Source: Bacteroides sp. (lineage in GTDB: Bacteria; Bacteroidota; Bacteroidia; Bacteroidales; Bacteroidaceae). From it: DNA of 54,844 nucleotides. Within the stretch, counting starts at the first letter, position 1, and every line of letters begins with the position of its first letter. Location: assembly GCA_017992695.1 (NCBI GenBank), contig JAGOOC010000016.1, positions 1 through 54,844 of the forward strand, read 5' to 3'. The notes under the pieces are model-generated. The model made no database searches. It was given only the letters and a program-made list of their open reading frames with translations, and was not told where the DNA came from. The translations under genes and the position numbers were made by a program. Of the stretch, positions 43,059-52,150 are shown in pieces.

Positions 43059-44978
43059 ATGTCAATCAAGGACAGGTGTATTATAGGTCTTCTTTTTATT
43101 ATTGTTGGTTCCTTCTGTTCTGTACAAGGACAGGCAGTCAACAAAAGGAAAACTATTCTTATCATTAGCTCATACAATCCGGCTTCTTCTCAGACAGCTG
43201 GAACGATCTCTGATTTTATGGATGAATACGCCCGTTTAGGTGGACGTTCTGTCATTGAGCTTGAAAACATGAACTGTAAAAGCTTCTCAGAAGCCCCAAG
43301 CTGGAAGGCGACGATGAAAAACATTCTTGTTAAATATCAAGGGGAAAAGGCTCCCCATTTAATTATACTTTTAGGACAAGAAGCTTGGGCCTCTTACCTC
43401 TCTCAAGAGGATTCTACGCTATGCACAACACCTGTGATGTGCAGCCTCGCCAGCCGCAACTTGGTGATTCTTCCTACAGAGAAAGACACATTGGAAACTT
43501 GGATGCCCGAATCGGTTGATTATCTCTCGGGCGAAGTCGGGCATCATGAAGTGAAATCGGGTTTTGTTAATGAATACGATATCCCGGCCAATATCCGGAT
43601 GATCAAACACTTTTATCCTCAAACCCGTCACATCGCTTTCTTATCAGATAATACCTATGGCGGTGTCTCTATCCAAGCATTAGTTCGTAAAGCCATGCGG
43701 TCGTTTCCCGAACTGGAACTAATACAGTTAGACGGACGCTCCAACACCATTTACACCATTGTTGATAAATTCAGACTACTGCCTAAGCATACGATTGTAT
43801 TGGTCGGCACATGGCGTGTTGATAAGAATGAAGGTTACTTTATGCGCAATACCACCTACGCCATGATGGAGGCTAACCCTACGCTCCCTGTTTTTAGCGC
43901 AACGAGCGTAAGCATGGGCTACTGGGCAGTAGGAGGGGTAATGCCGGCTTACCGAAACTTAGGTAAAGAGATGGGACGCGAAGCGATAAAGATAGAGGCA
44001 CATCCCAACGATAGCACGCATCGGATTGAAGTAATCAAAAGCCAAGTCGAGTTAGATTATAAAAAAGCAAAAGAGCTAAACCTAGATTTAAGCGCTTTGC
44101 CTTTTCCTGCAAAGATTGTCAATCGTCCACCTACATTCTATGAACAATACACCTATCAGCTATGGGCTATTTGTGGTGTGCTTATCTCACTGTTTATTGG
44201 GTTGTGTGTTTCGTTACTTTTCTTTTACCGCACCAAGCTGCTTAAAGACAGACTCGAGAAGTCAGAACAAGAACTACGTGAAGCCAAAGAACGTGCAGAA
44301 GAGTCCAATCACCTGAAAAGCGCATTTCTTGCCAACATGAGCCACGAGATACGCACTCCCTTAAATGCCATTGTCGGTTTCTCCAACGTGCTTTCTGAAG
44401 GAGGAAACTCCCCCGAAGATCAACGCAACTTTTTCGAGATTATTCAAGCCAATTCTGATTTATTGTTGCGCTTGATTAATGATATTCTCGATCTCTCGCG
44501 TTTGGAATCCGACCGGGTAAAGTTGTCTGCAGAAGAGTGTGATGTGATATCGCTTTGCCGACAAATACTTGCTTCGGTTAGCTTCTCTAAAGCAGAACGA
44601 GACAATACATTCGTATTTAGCTGTGCTTATGATGAATACCTGCTGATGGTCGATACTCAACGCATGCAGCAGGTGCTTATCAACTTACTAACCAACGCCA
44701 ATAAGTTTACCGAAAGCGGAATCATTACATTGAAGTTTGAAGTAGATGAGCAACAGAACAGTGCTTTTTTCTCCGTATCAGATACCGGTTGCGGAATTCC
44801 GAAAGAGAAAGAGAGTCAAGTGTTCGAACGATTTGAGAAATTAAATGAATATGCGCAAGGCACCGGACTAGGGCTGTCCATCTGTAAACTAACCGTTGAG
44901 AAATGGGGAGGAGAAATCTGGGTTGATCCGGAATATACAGATGGGGCTCGTTTTGTGTTTTCGTATCCATTAAACTAA
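43059..44978 (+). CDS. Membrane sensor histidine kinase with periplasmic-binding-like sensor
   Basis: 639 residues from ATG 43059 (signal/TM segment IIGLLFIIVGSFC); the upstream in-frame ATG at 43014 overlaps the -7 box. Residues about 30-340 resemble an ABC-type substrate-binding protein of the TrpX-like class (TILIISSYNPASSQTAGTISDF), so the sensor probably binds a small ligand outside the membrane. A second TM segment lies near 370-395. A coiled-coil linker is followed by HisKA (His429 in MSHEIRTPLN) and HATPase_c with N, G1 and G2 boxes (NLLTNANKF, DTGCGIP, GTGLGLSI). There is no receiver domain and no response regulator gene nearby. It is followed by the 5'-nucleotidase gene after 19 bases, probably in one operon. 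Confidence 0.88.
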   Translation: MSIKDRCIIGLLFIIVGSFCSVQGQAVNKRKTILIISSYNPASSQTAGTISDFMDEYARLGGRSVIELENMNCKSFSEAPSWKATMKNILVKYQGEKAPHLIILLGQEAWASYLSQEDSTLCTTPVMCSLASRNLVILPTEKDTLETWMPESVDYLSGEVGHHEVKSGFVNEYDIPANIRMIKHFYPQTRHIAFLSDNTYGGVSIQALVRKAMRSFPELELIQLDGRSNTIYTIVDKFRLLPKHTIVLVGTWRVDKNEGYFMRNTTYAMMEANPTLPVFSATSVSMGYWAVGGVMPAYRNLGKEMGREAIKIEAHPNDSTHRIEVIKSQVELDYKKAKELNLDLSALPFPAKIVNRPPTFYEQYTYQLWAICGVLISLFIGLCVSLLFFYRTKLLKDRLEKSEQELREAKERAEESNHLKSAFLANMSHEIRTPLNAIVGFSNVLSEGGNSPEDQRNFFEIIQANSDLLLRLINDILDLSRLESDRVKLSAEECDVISLCRQILASVSFSKAERDNTFVFSCAYDEYLLMVDTQRMQQVLINLLTNANKFTESGIITLKFEVDEQQNSAFFSVSDTGCGIPKEKESQVFERFEKLNEYAQGTGLGLSICKLTVEKWGGEIWVDPEYTDGARFVFSYPLN

Positions 44979-44997
44979 TTAATGTGTCAATAAACAG

Positions 44998-46749
44998 ATG
45001 AGAAAATTTATAGTTATCTATGCCCTATTATTCTGCTACGTACTTGTTTTACCTGCACAAGAGCGAGAAGTTAAACTTAAGTTAGTCGAAACAAGCGATA
45101 TACATGGTAATTTCTATCCCTATAATTTCGTTACCCAAGAAGAGTGGTCGGGAAGTTTGGCACGTGTGCATGCCTACGTGCAAGAACAACGAAAGGTCTA
45201 TAAAGACAATCTTTTGTTGCTTGATAATGGCGATATTTTGCAAGGTCAACCAACAACCTATTATTATAACTACATGGATACCATCTCCACCCACTTGTGT
45301 GCTTCGATAATGAACTACATGGGTTATGTAGCCGGCAACATGGGTAATCATGATGTGGAAACCGGACACGCTGTATTCAATCGCTGGATTAGCGATTGTA
45401 AATTTCCTATATTAGGAGCCAACATCATTAATAAGAACACAGATGCTCCTTACCTGAAACCCTACATTATTGTCAAACGCAAAGGAGTCAAAGTAGCGAT
45501 ACTGGGTATGATTACTCCGGGCATTCCGGTGTGGCTGTCCGAAAACTTATGGAAAGGACTTCGCTTTGATGACATGGAAGAGACGGCACGCTACTGGATG
45601 AAGGTGATTCGTGAGAAAGAAAATCCGGATTTAGTAGTCGGTCTTTTTCATTCCGGACAAGAAGCACAAGTGATTGGAGGAAAATACAACGAAAATGCCT
45701 CGTTGAGTGTTGCCACGAATGTACCCGGATTTGATGTGGTGATGATGGGACACGATCACAGTCGGGAGTGCAAAAAGATCGTAAATGTGGTTGGCGACTC
45801 TGTTTTAATAGTCAATCCCGCCCATAACGGCATTGTAGTAGCCGATGTAGATGTGACATTTAAATTGAAAAACGGAAAGGTAAAAAGCAAAGAGATAACC
45901 GGTACGCTTACCGATGTAAGAAAGTATGGAGTCAGTGAAGCGTTTATGACCGAGTTCGCTTCGCAACATAAAACCGTACATGAATTTGTATCGAAGAAGA
46001 TAGGTACCTTCACCGAAGACCTAAGAACTCGCCAGGCTTACTTTGGCCCCTCAGCATTTGTTGACTTTATTCACTCCTTGCAATTTGACATTTCCAAAGC
46101 AGACATCTCTTTCTCTGCCCCTCTAGCTTTTGATGCATTTATAGCCAAAGGAGATGTTCAAGTTGGCGACATGTTCAACCTCTATAAATACGAGAATATG
46201 CTTTACGTAATGAAGCTTTCCGGTAAAGAGATCAAGGGGTTTCTTGAAATGTCTTATTATATCTGGACAAACCAAATGAAGTCACCCGAGGATCATCTAC
46301 TTTGGTTCAAACCGGTGCCTCTTGAAGGCATGGGCGAAAGAGCCTCTTTTCAAAACTTTAGTTTTAACTTCGATTCGGCCGCCGGTATTAGGTATACAGT
46401 AGATGTAACGAAGCCTCAAGGCGAGAAAGTGACAATTATCAGCATGGCCGATGGTACTCCATTTCACTTTGACAAAATCTATAATGTTGTAACCAACTCC
46501 TATCGGGGCAATGGCGGAGGTGAGTTGCTTACCAAGGGTGCAGGCATTCCTCAAGAACAGTTGAAAGATCGAGTTATTTTCTCGACCACTAAAGACCTTC
46601 GATACTACATGATACAATACATTACCGAGAAAAAGGAGCTGAACCCACGTCCGCTTAATCAATGGAAGTTTATTCCAGAAGAGTGGACTATACCGGCTTC
46701 TAAACGCGATTATAGATATTTGTTTTGTACAGAACCCAATAAAAAATAA
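44998..46749 (+). CDS. Secreted 5'-nucleotidase / 2',3'-cyclic phosphodiesterase family metallophosphatase
   Basis: 583 residues with signal peptide MRKFIVIYALLFCYVLVLPA. The N-terminal calcineurin-like phosphoesterase domain has its metal-binding motifs: SDIHGN, LLDNGDILQG, GNMGNHD, GLFHSGQE and MGHDHS. The C-terminal 5'-nucleotidase domain follows (about 330-550, including FDKIYNVVTNSYRGNGGGELL). It would dephosphorylate nucleotides or cyclic nucleotides in the periplasm, for purine or phosphate salvage. It sits between the histidine kinase and the methionine sulfoxide reductase genes with gaps of 19 and 7 bases, so the three are probably co-transcribed. Confidence 0.88.
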   Translation: MRKFIVIYALLFCYVLVLPAQEREVKLKLVETSDIHGNFYPYNFVTQEEWSGSLARVHAYVQEQRKVYKDNLLLLDNGDILQGQPTTYYYNYMDTISTHLCASIMNYMGYVAGNMGNHDVETGHAVFNRWISDCKFPILGANIINKNTDAPYLKPYIIVKRKGVKVAILGMITPGIPVWLSENLWKGLRFDDMEETARYWMKVIREKENPDLVVGLFHSGQEAQVIGGKYNENASLSVATNVPGFDVVMMGHDHSRECKKIVNVVGDSVLIVNPAHNGIVVADVDVTFKLKNGKVKSKEITGTLTDVRKYGVSEAFMTEFASQHKTVHEFVSKKIGTFTEDLRTRQAYFGPSAFVDFIHSLQFDISKADISFSAPLAFDAFIAKGDVQVGDMFNLYKYENMLYVMKLSGKEIKGFLEMSYYIWTNQMKSPEDHLLWFKPVPLEGMGERASFQNFSFNFDSAAGIRYTVDVTKPQGEKVTIISMADGTPFHFDKIYNVVTNSYRGNGGGELLTKGAGIPQEQLKDRVIFSTTKDLRYYMIQYITEKKELNPRPLNQWKFIPEEWTIPASKRDYRYLFCTEPNKK

Positions 46750-46756
46750 ATACGCT

Positions 46757-47224
46757 ATGTCTGAAGAGTTACATTTTTTGTCGGGTAGCAAAAAAGAGCA
46801 ATACCGCTCTTTGCTACCCCAAATCAAATCGTTGATTGAAGGAGAAGAGGATTTGATTGCCAATTTAGCCAATACAGCAGCTGCTTTGAAAGAGGCGTTC
46901 GGCTTCTTTTGGGTCGGGTTTTATTTGGTTAAACAAGACGAATTAGTGCTTGGTCCGTTTCAAGGACCCGTAGCTTGTACCCGTATTCGCAAAGGCAAAG
47001 GCGTTTGTGGAACAGCTTGGAAAGAGGCTACGACACAACTTGTTCCCGATGTAGATGCTTTTCCCGGTCACATTGCTTGCAGTTCAAGTTCGCGTTCTGA
47101 AATCGTAGTGCCACTGTTCAGAAATGACGTGGTGTGGGGAGTACTCGATGTGGATAGTGATCAACTCAACGACTTTGACGAAACCGATCGAACCTACTTG
47201 GAACAGCTTGCTACCTACTTATAG
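46757..47224 (+). CDS. msrC: Free methionine-R-sulfoxide reductase (GAF domain)
   Basis: 155 residues, a single GAF domain, no signal peptide, so cytoplasmic. Cys74 (VACTRI), Cys84 (GVCGTA) and Cys108 (HIACSS) have the 10- and 24-residue spacing of the fRMsr family, where the last is the usual catalytic cysteine. DVDAFPGHIAC and VLDVDS are further family blocks. It reduces free methionine-R-sulfoxide. It starts 7 bases after the nucleotidase stop, the third gene of that operon. Confidence 0.92.
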   Translation: MSEELHFLSGSKKEQYRSLLPQIKSLIEGEEDLIANLANTAAALKEAFGFFWVGFYLVKQDELVLGPFQGPVACTRIRKGKGVCGTAWKEATTQLVPDVDAFPGHIACSSSSRSEIVVPLFRNDVVWGVLDVDSDQLNDFDETDRTYLEQLATYL

Positions 47225-47245
47225 CTGTTAGTAACTTATAGCCAA

Positions 47246-47261
47246 TACCTACTTGTAGGTA
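47246..47261. promoter_or_regulatory. Palindromic operator candidate upstream of the His-rich protein / TonB receptor genes
   Basis: TACCTAC-TT-GTAGGTA, a perfect 7-bp dyad with a 2-base centre. It ends 24 bases before the -33 box of the promoter at 47286-47318. The regulator is unknown; a metal-responsive one would suit the downstream genes. Confidence 0.5.
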
Positions 47262-47285
47262 ATTGTTAAAAAATGAAGCCGTTTC

Positions 47286-47318
47286 TTTGTTTTTTTTACA
47301 TAATAAGCGTTACCTTTG
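47286..47318 (+). promoter_or_regulatory. Promoter of the His-rich protein / TonB receptor genes
   Basis: TTTG (47286-47289), 21 bases, TACCTTTG (47311-47318), a full match to the Bacteroidetes consensus. The start would be near 47325. This places the in-frame ATG at 47273 upstream of the transcript and decides for the GTG start at 47348. Confidence 0.75.
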
Positions 47319-47347
47319 CCTTCTCAAAACAGAAAATACATTTATCG

Positions 47348-47695
47348 GTGAGAAGTATACAAAGGGTTCTGTTTCCATTTCTGTTGCTAACCTTGTTTGC
47401 AACCTATCAAGTAGGCATTACGCTGTTTACTCACGTTCACTATGTGAACGGCGTGATGATTGCACACTCTCACCCCGGTAAAGAAAACCACACCCATACC
47501 AAGACCGAACTTGTTGTTATTGATCGCTTGGTTACTTTTCAATCTGTAGAGGCAGGCAATTTTATCGACTTTGAACTACAACTGCCGTTGTTGTCATCTA
47601 TCGAAACACCCGTTCAGTCTCTCGTGGTTATGCGTACTCACTTAAGGGTACTCTCTTTGCGTGCACCTCCTGCTGCGCACTACCTAAATTATTAA
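47348..47695 (+). CDS. Small His-rich membrane-anchored protein
   Basis: 115 residues from GTG 47348. The ATG at 47273 is in frame but lies before the -33 box of the only good promoter, so the shorter form is preferred. A hydrophobic segment (RVLFPFLLLTLFATYQVGITLF) is followed by a histidine cluster, HVHYVNGVMIAHSHPGKENHTH, six His in about 22 residues, which looks suited to binding Zn, Cu or Fe. The rest (about 60 residues) is not recognised. It lies 32 bases before a TonB-dependent receptor gene and probably shares its transcript. A metal-handling partner of that receptor is an inference; the protein family is unknown to me. Confidence 0.65.
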   Translation: MRSIQRVLFPFLLLTLFATYQVGITLFTHVHYVNGVMIAHSHPGKENHTHTKTELVVIDRLVTFQSVEAGNFIDFELQLPLLSSIETPVQSLVVMRTHLRVLSLRAPPAAHYLNY

Positions 47696-47727
47696 TTTCT
47701 ATTTTTATTCATTTCTAACATTTTTCA

Positions 47728-50025
47728 ATGAAACACTACATATTTATGTTTGTGCTCACTTTCGTGTGCATAAACCTCCTTGCCGTAAATCCAATTAAAG
47801 AAGGCAATATGATTTCCGGCCACGTACTCGTGAAAGGAACCGATGAGAATATTCCATTTGCTACCGTTCAACTTGTTGGACACGGTGGTGGAGCTGTAAC
47901 GAATGAACAAGGACAGTTTGAGTTTCAGAAACTCCCTGCAGGCGACTACATGCTTCGGGTACAGGCCATGGGTTATCAAACCCAAGAAAAGAGGGTAACA
48001 GTAAGCAAAGCGTTTGCAACCGTGGTACATTTTCGTATGGTAGAAGAGGCTTTTACCACGGATGAAGTTGTTGTTTCGGCTAACCGTAACGAAGTAAGCC
48101 GAAGAGAAGCCCCAGTGGTGGTCAATGTCATGAGTAGTAAGTTGTTCGAAGCTGTTAACTCGACAGATTTGGCCAAATCACTTAATTTTCAAAGCGGTTT
48201 GCGGGTCGAGAACAATTGTCAGAATTGCGGCTTTCCCCAAGTACGTATCAACGGATTAGAGGGGGCATATTCGCAGATCCTGATCAATAGTCGTCCCATA
48301 ATCAGTGCTCTATCCGGTGTATACGGCTTGGAGCAAATCCCGGTCAATATGGTCGAGCGCATCGAAGTGGTACGTGGTGGAGGTTCTGCTCTATTTGGAG
48401 CCAACGCAGTAGGCGGAACCATTAACATCATTACCAAAGATCCTATAAGTAACTCCTTTCAAGTAGCCAGCAGCCTGTCGAGCATGAATGGTAAATCATG
48501 GGAGCAGTACATGGGTGGCAACGTTTCGTTGGTGTCGAAAGACAACAGCTACGGCATTGCACTTTACGAAACCTACCGCAACCGCAATCCGTATGATGCC
48601 GACGGCGATGGCTTCTCTGAGTTAGGAAAACTCAACATGAATACATTCGGTTTTCGCGCTTACTATCGCCCCACTTATTCTAGCCGAATCAATGTGGAGT
48701 ATCACACCACCAATGAATTTCGCCGAGGCGGAAATAAATTTGATCTACAACCCCATGAGTCAGACATCACCGAACAAACCAAACACATCATCAATAGCGG
48801 AGGGTTAAGCTACGACCGTTACTGGAACGAAGCAAAGCGTAAAATCTCCATATATGGTTCTATGCAGCATACCGATCGAAACAGTTATTACGGCGCACAA
48901 AAAAACCTCAATGCCTATGGCAAAACAGACGATCTGACGTGGGTAGCCGGAGCAATGTATGTAGGTAATATGGATCGGTTCTTCTTTGCACCTGCCACCT
49001 TCACTGCCGGTTTTGAGTACCAAAACAACTCGCTTCACGATGTGATGGCCGGCTATCACCGCGATATGAAACAAGACGTTCGCATTGCAGGTGCCTTTGT
49101 ACAAAACGAATGGCGCATGCATAAATTCACCACACTGATAGGAGCGAGGCTCGACAAGCACAATTTAATTAAAAACCTCATTGTTAGTCCTCGCATCAAC
49201 TTCCTTTATAAACCGGTTGATCATTTGCAGGCTCGTTTAACCTACTCAACCGGGTTTCGCGCACCACAGGCCTATGATGAAGATCTGCACGTAACCGCTG
49301 TAGGCGGCGAAGGCATACAAATCAGATTGGCCGACGGGCTGCGCGAGGAGCGTTCAAACAGCTTCAGTAGTTCGGTAGATTGGACCCTACCTATCGGTCA
49401 CTGGCAAACCAATCTTCTCGTCGAAGGCTTTTATACAGACCTGCGTCACGTGTTTGCTTTGACAGACATTGGAGAGGATGAAAACGGAGACATGATCAAA
49501 GAGCGTCGTAACGCCAATGGAGCCCGTGTATACGGAGTGAACCTCGATGCCAAATTGGCTCATGGACGCGAAGCACAGTTTCAGCTTGGGTTTACTGCTC
49601 AGCGCAGTCAATATACCCAAGAGGTAGTATGGCGCGAAGAGATAGATGGTGTGGCATTATCAACCAAACGCATGCCTCGTACGCCCGATTATTACGGATA
49701 CTTCACCTTCACCTCGGCACCGACGAAGCATTTTGACTTCTCTCTATCGGGTACGTACACCGGAAAGATGATTGTGCCCCATATGGCAGGCTATATCAAG
49801 GAAGACCGTATGGAATCAACGCCACAGTTCTATGACTTGAACCTGAAGCTGAATTACACTTTCTTGCTCAATCATCACCTCAAGTTGCAACTAAACGGTG
49901 GTGTGCAGAATATATTCAACAGTTTTCAGAAAGACCTTGACAAAGGAGAGTTCCGTGACTCAGGCTATTTTTATGGACCCACACAACCCCGTACTATATT
50001 CATTGGATTTAAGATTATGAATTAG
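47728..50025 (+). CDS. TonB-dependent outer membrane receptor
   Basis: 765 residues with signal peptide MKHYIFMFVLTFVCINLLA. Domains are: carboxypeptidase-regulatory-like (about 28-105, ISGHVLVKGTDENIPFATVQL), plug (about 115-235, ending VVRGGGSALFGANAVGGTINIITKDP), and a 22-strand barrel ending in PRTIFIGFKI. The plug carries ENNCQNCGFPQVRINGL with Cys164 and Cys167, a pair seen in a subgroup of Bacteroidetes receptors. There is no adjacent SusD gene, so it is not a classical PUL receptor. A metal or metallophore is a reasonable substrate guess from the His-rich protein upstream and the lone AraC regulator downstream. Confidence 0.88.
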   Translation: MKHYIFMFVLTFVCINLLAVNPIKEGNMISGHVLVKGTDENIPFATVQLVGHGGGAVTNEQGQFEFQKLPAGDYMLRVQAMGYQTQEKRVTVSKAFATVVHFRMVEEAFTTDEVVVSANRNEVSRREAPVVVNVMSSKLFEAVNSTDLAKSLNFQSGLRVENNCQNCGFPQVRINGLEGAYSQILINSRPIISALSGVYGLEQIPVNMVERIEVVRGGGSALFGANAVGGTINIITKDPISNSFQVASSLSSMNGKSWEQYMGGNVSLVSKDNSYGIALYETYRNRNPYDADGDGFSELGKLNMNTFGFRAYYRPTYSSRINVEYHTTNEFRRGGNKFDLQPHESDITEQTKHIINSGGLSYDRYWNEAKRKISIYGSMQHTDRNSYYGAQKNLNAYGKTDDLTWVAGAMYVGNMDRFFFAPATFTAGFEYQNNSLHDVMAGYHRDMKQDVRIAGAFVQNEWRMHKFTTLIGARLDKHNLIKNLIVSPRINFLYKPVDHLQARLTYSTGFRAPQAYDEDLHVTAVGGEGIQIRLADGLREERSNSFSSSVDWTLPIGHWQTNLLVEGFYTDLRHVFALTDIGEDENGDMIKERRNANGARVYGVNLDAKLAHGREAQFQLGFTAQRSQYTQEVVWREEIDGVALSTKRMPRTPDYYGYFTFTSAPTKHFDFSLSGTYTGKMIVPHMAGYIKEDRMESTPQFYDLNLKLNYTFLLNHHLKLQLNGGVQNIFNSFQKDLDKGEFRDSGYFYGPTQPRTIFIGFKIMN

Positions 50026-50037
50026 CCTATTAATCCG

Positions 50038-50045
50038 TATCTTTG
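50038..50045 (+). promoter_or_regulatory. Probable -7 box of the AraC-type regulator gene
   Basis: TATCTTTG fits TAnnTTTG and lies 17 bases before the ATG, which would give a very short leader. The -33 element is weak. Confidence 0.45.
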
Positions 50046-50061
50046 TGGCAAAAGACGAAAT

Positions 50062-50940
50062 ATGGATATCAGCACCATACCATTGGTAGGAATAAACGAT
50101 GCTCGCTGCTTGCAAAACATTGATTTTATTGATAATGATTTTGCTATCTTTGATGATGTATCCGATCTTCCGGTAAGAGGCTATCCCAGTCGCATGAATG
50201 CGTCTGTGATCAGCCTCTGCCTCAAAGGAAGCTCTCGGGTAGGCATCAATTTACAAGAGTATATCCTAACCCCACATACCCTGTTAGTTACCCTTCCCGA
50301 TCAAGTTATTCAGCACATCAGTAAAACGGATGATTTTTCAGGAGTTTTTATTGTTGTATCTAAAACTTTTGTCGACGATACTTTCCCTCGACTTACCCAG
50401 ATGCTCACCTTCATGTTCGATGTGAAAGAAAACCCTACGCTACTGTTAAGTGACGAGGATGTGAATTGTTTATTGGAGTATCACTCTTTCCTGTGGAAGA
50501 AGGTGCGCATGTCTCATAACATCTATCGCAAAGAGATTACACAAGGTATCCTTTTGTCACTGTTTTACGATCTTCACAATATGTACAAGCGGTGCGCCCC
50601 GAAAATTAATCGGCTCATGAGTCGGAAGGAAGAGTTGATGGATAAATTCCTACGTGAAGTTATTGAAAATTACCGTTCAGAGCGTACAGTAAGCTATTAT
50701 GCCGATAAACTTTGCCTTACTCCCAAGCATCTCTCTGGTGTAATCAAGGAGGTAAGTGGAAAAACAGCCGGCAAATGGATTGAAGATTTTGTTATTCTCG
50801 AAGCCAAAACCTTGTTGATGTCCTCTGATATGGCCATACAAGAGATTGCCGAATCGTTAAATTTTACCAATCAATCCTTTTTTGGCAAGTATTTTAAGAA
50901 TAGTGTTGGGCTTTCGCCGAGAGAATTCCGCAAACGTTGA
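50062..50940 (+). CDS. AraC family transcriptional regulator
   Basis: 292 residues, no signal peptide. The N-terminal part (about 20-150) is a cupin-like ligand-binding region (ISLCLKGSSRVGINLQEYILTPHTLLVTLPDQ). The C-terminal part (about 195-292) is a double helix-turn-helix of the AraC type: VSYYADKLCLTPKHLSGVIKEVSGKTAGKWI and IQEIAESLNFTNQSFFGKYFKNSVGLSPREFRK. It lies directly behind the TonB receptor gene on the same strand but has its own -7 box. It may regulate that receptor; many members of this group in Bacteroidetes have unknown ligands. Confidence 0.9.
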   Translation: MDISTIPLVGINDARCLQNIDFIDNDFAIFDDVSDLPVRGYPSRMNASVISLCLKGSSRVGINLQEYILTPHTLLVTLPDQVIQHISKTDDFSGVFIVVSKTFVDDTFPRLTQMLTFMFDVKENPTLLLSDEDVNCLLEYHSFLWKKVRMSHNIYRKEITQGILLSLFYDLHNMYKRCAPKINRLMSRKEELMDKFLREVIENYRSERTVSYYADKLCLTPKHLSGVIKEVSGKTAGKWIEDFVILEAKTLLMSSDMAIQEIAESLNFTNQSFFGKYFKNSVGLSPREFRKR

Positions 50941-50962
50941 TGCGCTCTTTTTTCTCCTTGTT

Positions 50963-51544
50963 TTAAAGCACCCCCGCTCGCACCCTGCTCAGCGTTTCGG
51001 GTGTCATAAGCAAGTATGAGGCAATGTGCGATAACGGTGCCCGTTTAATGATCTCCGGATGATGCTTTTGCAGCAAGTGGTACCGTTCGCGTGCGGTTTC
51101 AAACCTCCAAGAGTCTGCTTTGATTTGCGACACAATGAGCGAATACTCCAACACCTTGCGGTAGAACAAATTGATTTCGACCGATGTTTCCACTAGATTC
51201 AGCAGCGTTTTATAAGGTAATAAGTAGATAGTCGAAGCCTCCAATGCCTCTACCATCAGTCGGGTAGGCTCTTGCTTGAGTAAACTTTCGATACACATCA
51301 CAATGCATCCCTCGTACGAGAAATGCTCTGTAACATCCTTGCCGTTCTTATAATAAAACTGTCTCAACATACCCTTGCCTACAAATATCATTTCGTGACA
51401 CACCTCGCCTTCGTTGAGTGATAACTCCCCCTTTTGCAGTTCTTTGCATACAAGTGCCTCCTCCAAAAGCAGCCTTCCCTGTGGCGACATTTCCGGAAAT
51501 CGCGAATTAACGACCGCATCGACCGTTTCTTTTCTTAGTTCCAT
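50963..51544 (-). CDS. Crp/Fnr-type regulator with cyclic-nucleotide-binding-like domain
   Basis: 193 residues. The N-terminal cNMP-binding-like jelly roll (about 25-115) is clear: GELSLNEGEVCHEMIFVGKGMLRQFYYKNGKDVTEHFSYEG. A dimer helix and a C-terminal winged helix-turn-helix fragment follow (APLSHIASYLLMTPETLSRVRAGVL). The domain is slightly short, as is common in Bacteroidetes Crp-like proteins. Its ATG overlaps the end of the GNAT gene by 10 bases (ATGGAACTAAG), so the two are translationally coupled. Confidence 0.88.
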   Translation of the reverse strand: MELRKETVDAVVNSRFPEMSPQGRLLLEEALVCKELQKGELSLNEGEVCHEMIFVGKGMLRQFYYKNGKDVTEHFSYEGCIVMCIESLLKQEPTRLMVEALEASTIYLLPYKTLLNLVETSVEINLFYRKVLEYSLIVSQIKADSWRFETARERYHLLQKHHPEIIKRAPLSHIASYLLMTPETLSRVRAGVL

Positions 51545-52044
51545 AGTTCCAATCCCATAATGTAATCATTCATGTAATACCCGTTGCCAATAGGGAAGTC
51601 TCCTTCGCCTAACTTTTTCATACCCATTCGTTCATAAAAGTGCAAGGCTTTGTTGTTGCGGTTTACGTTTAGCTCCATTAAACAGGGTTCGGGGTGTATC
51701 TCTTTGATGTATTTAATGGCCTGTTCAAACAAGAACTGTCCGATACCCTTTCCTTGAAACCCCGGTATGACATAGATTTTTTGCAGGTGAAACACCGCTT
51801 TCTCTTGCGCTTGTACCGATAGGTAGCCACAAGCTGTTTTGTCCCAATAGGCAATAAAGTATACGTGTCCCTCTTCCGTTATCTGTTTCCAAATGTTTTC
51901 GGGGGCATACATCCATTCCATCATGTAGTCAAGTTGTTCGGGCGATAGTATGTTTTTATAGGTAGCCGGAAACACAATGGACGCTAATGTGTTAATAAGG
52001 TTGCAATCGGCTGTAGTTGCTTCTCGAATGGTCAACATATTCAT
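51535..52044 (-). CDS. GNAT family N-acetyltransferase
   Basis: 169 residues from ATG 52044 (MNMLTIREATTADC); the second Met at 52038 is also possible. The longer frame to 52263 crosses the divergent PadR promoter and is rejected. GNAT motifs are visible: acetyl-CoA loop VIPGFQGKGIGQFLFEQAI (Q/RxxGxG/A-like) and the C-terminal NRNNKALHFYERMGMKKLG. The substrate is unknown; small-molecule or spermidine-type acetylation is typical. It is divergent from the PadR gene and overlaps the Crp-like gene. Confidence 0.88.
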   Translation of the reverse strand: MNMLTIREATTADCNLINTLASIVFPATYKNILSPEQLDYMMEWMYAPENIWKQITEEGHVYFIAYWDKTACGYLSVQAQEKAVFHLQKIYVIPGFQGKGIGQFLFEQAIKYIKEIHPEPCLMELNVNRNNKALHFYERMGMKKLGEGDFPIGNGYYMNDYIMGLELWN

Positions 52045-52150
52045 CTGTTTAGGATATTCAATGAAGCAACAAAGATACGCATTATTTCTATTTATGATAA
52101 TGAGTATTGCAGCTAATGGTTTAATTAATATTAAATTACAGTACTTTGTA

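Noticed and set aside
47273-47347. ATG at 47273 as start of the His-rich protein
   Set aside because: The consensus promoter at 47286-47318 lies downstream of it, so the transcript would not contain this codon.
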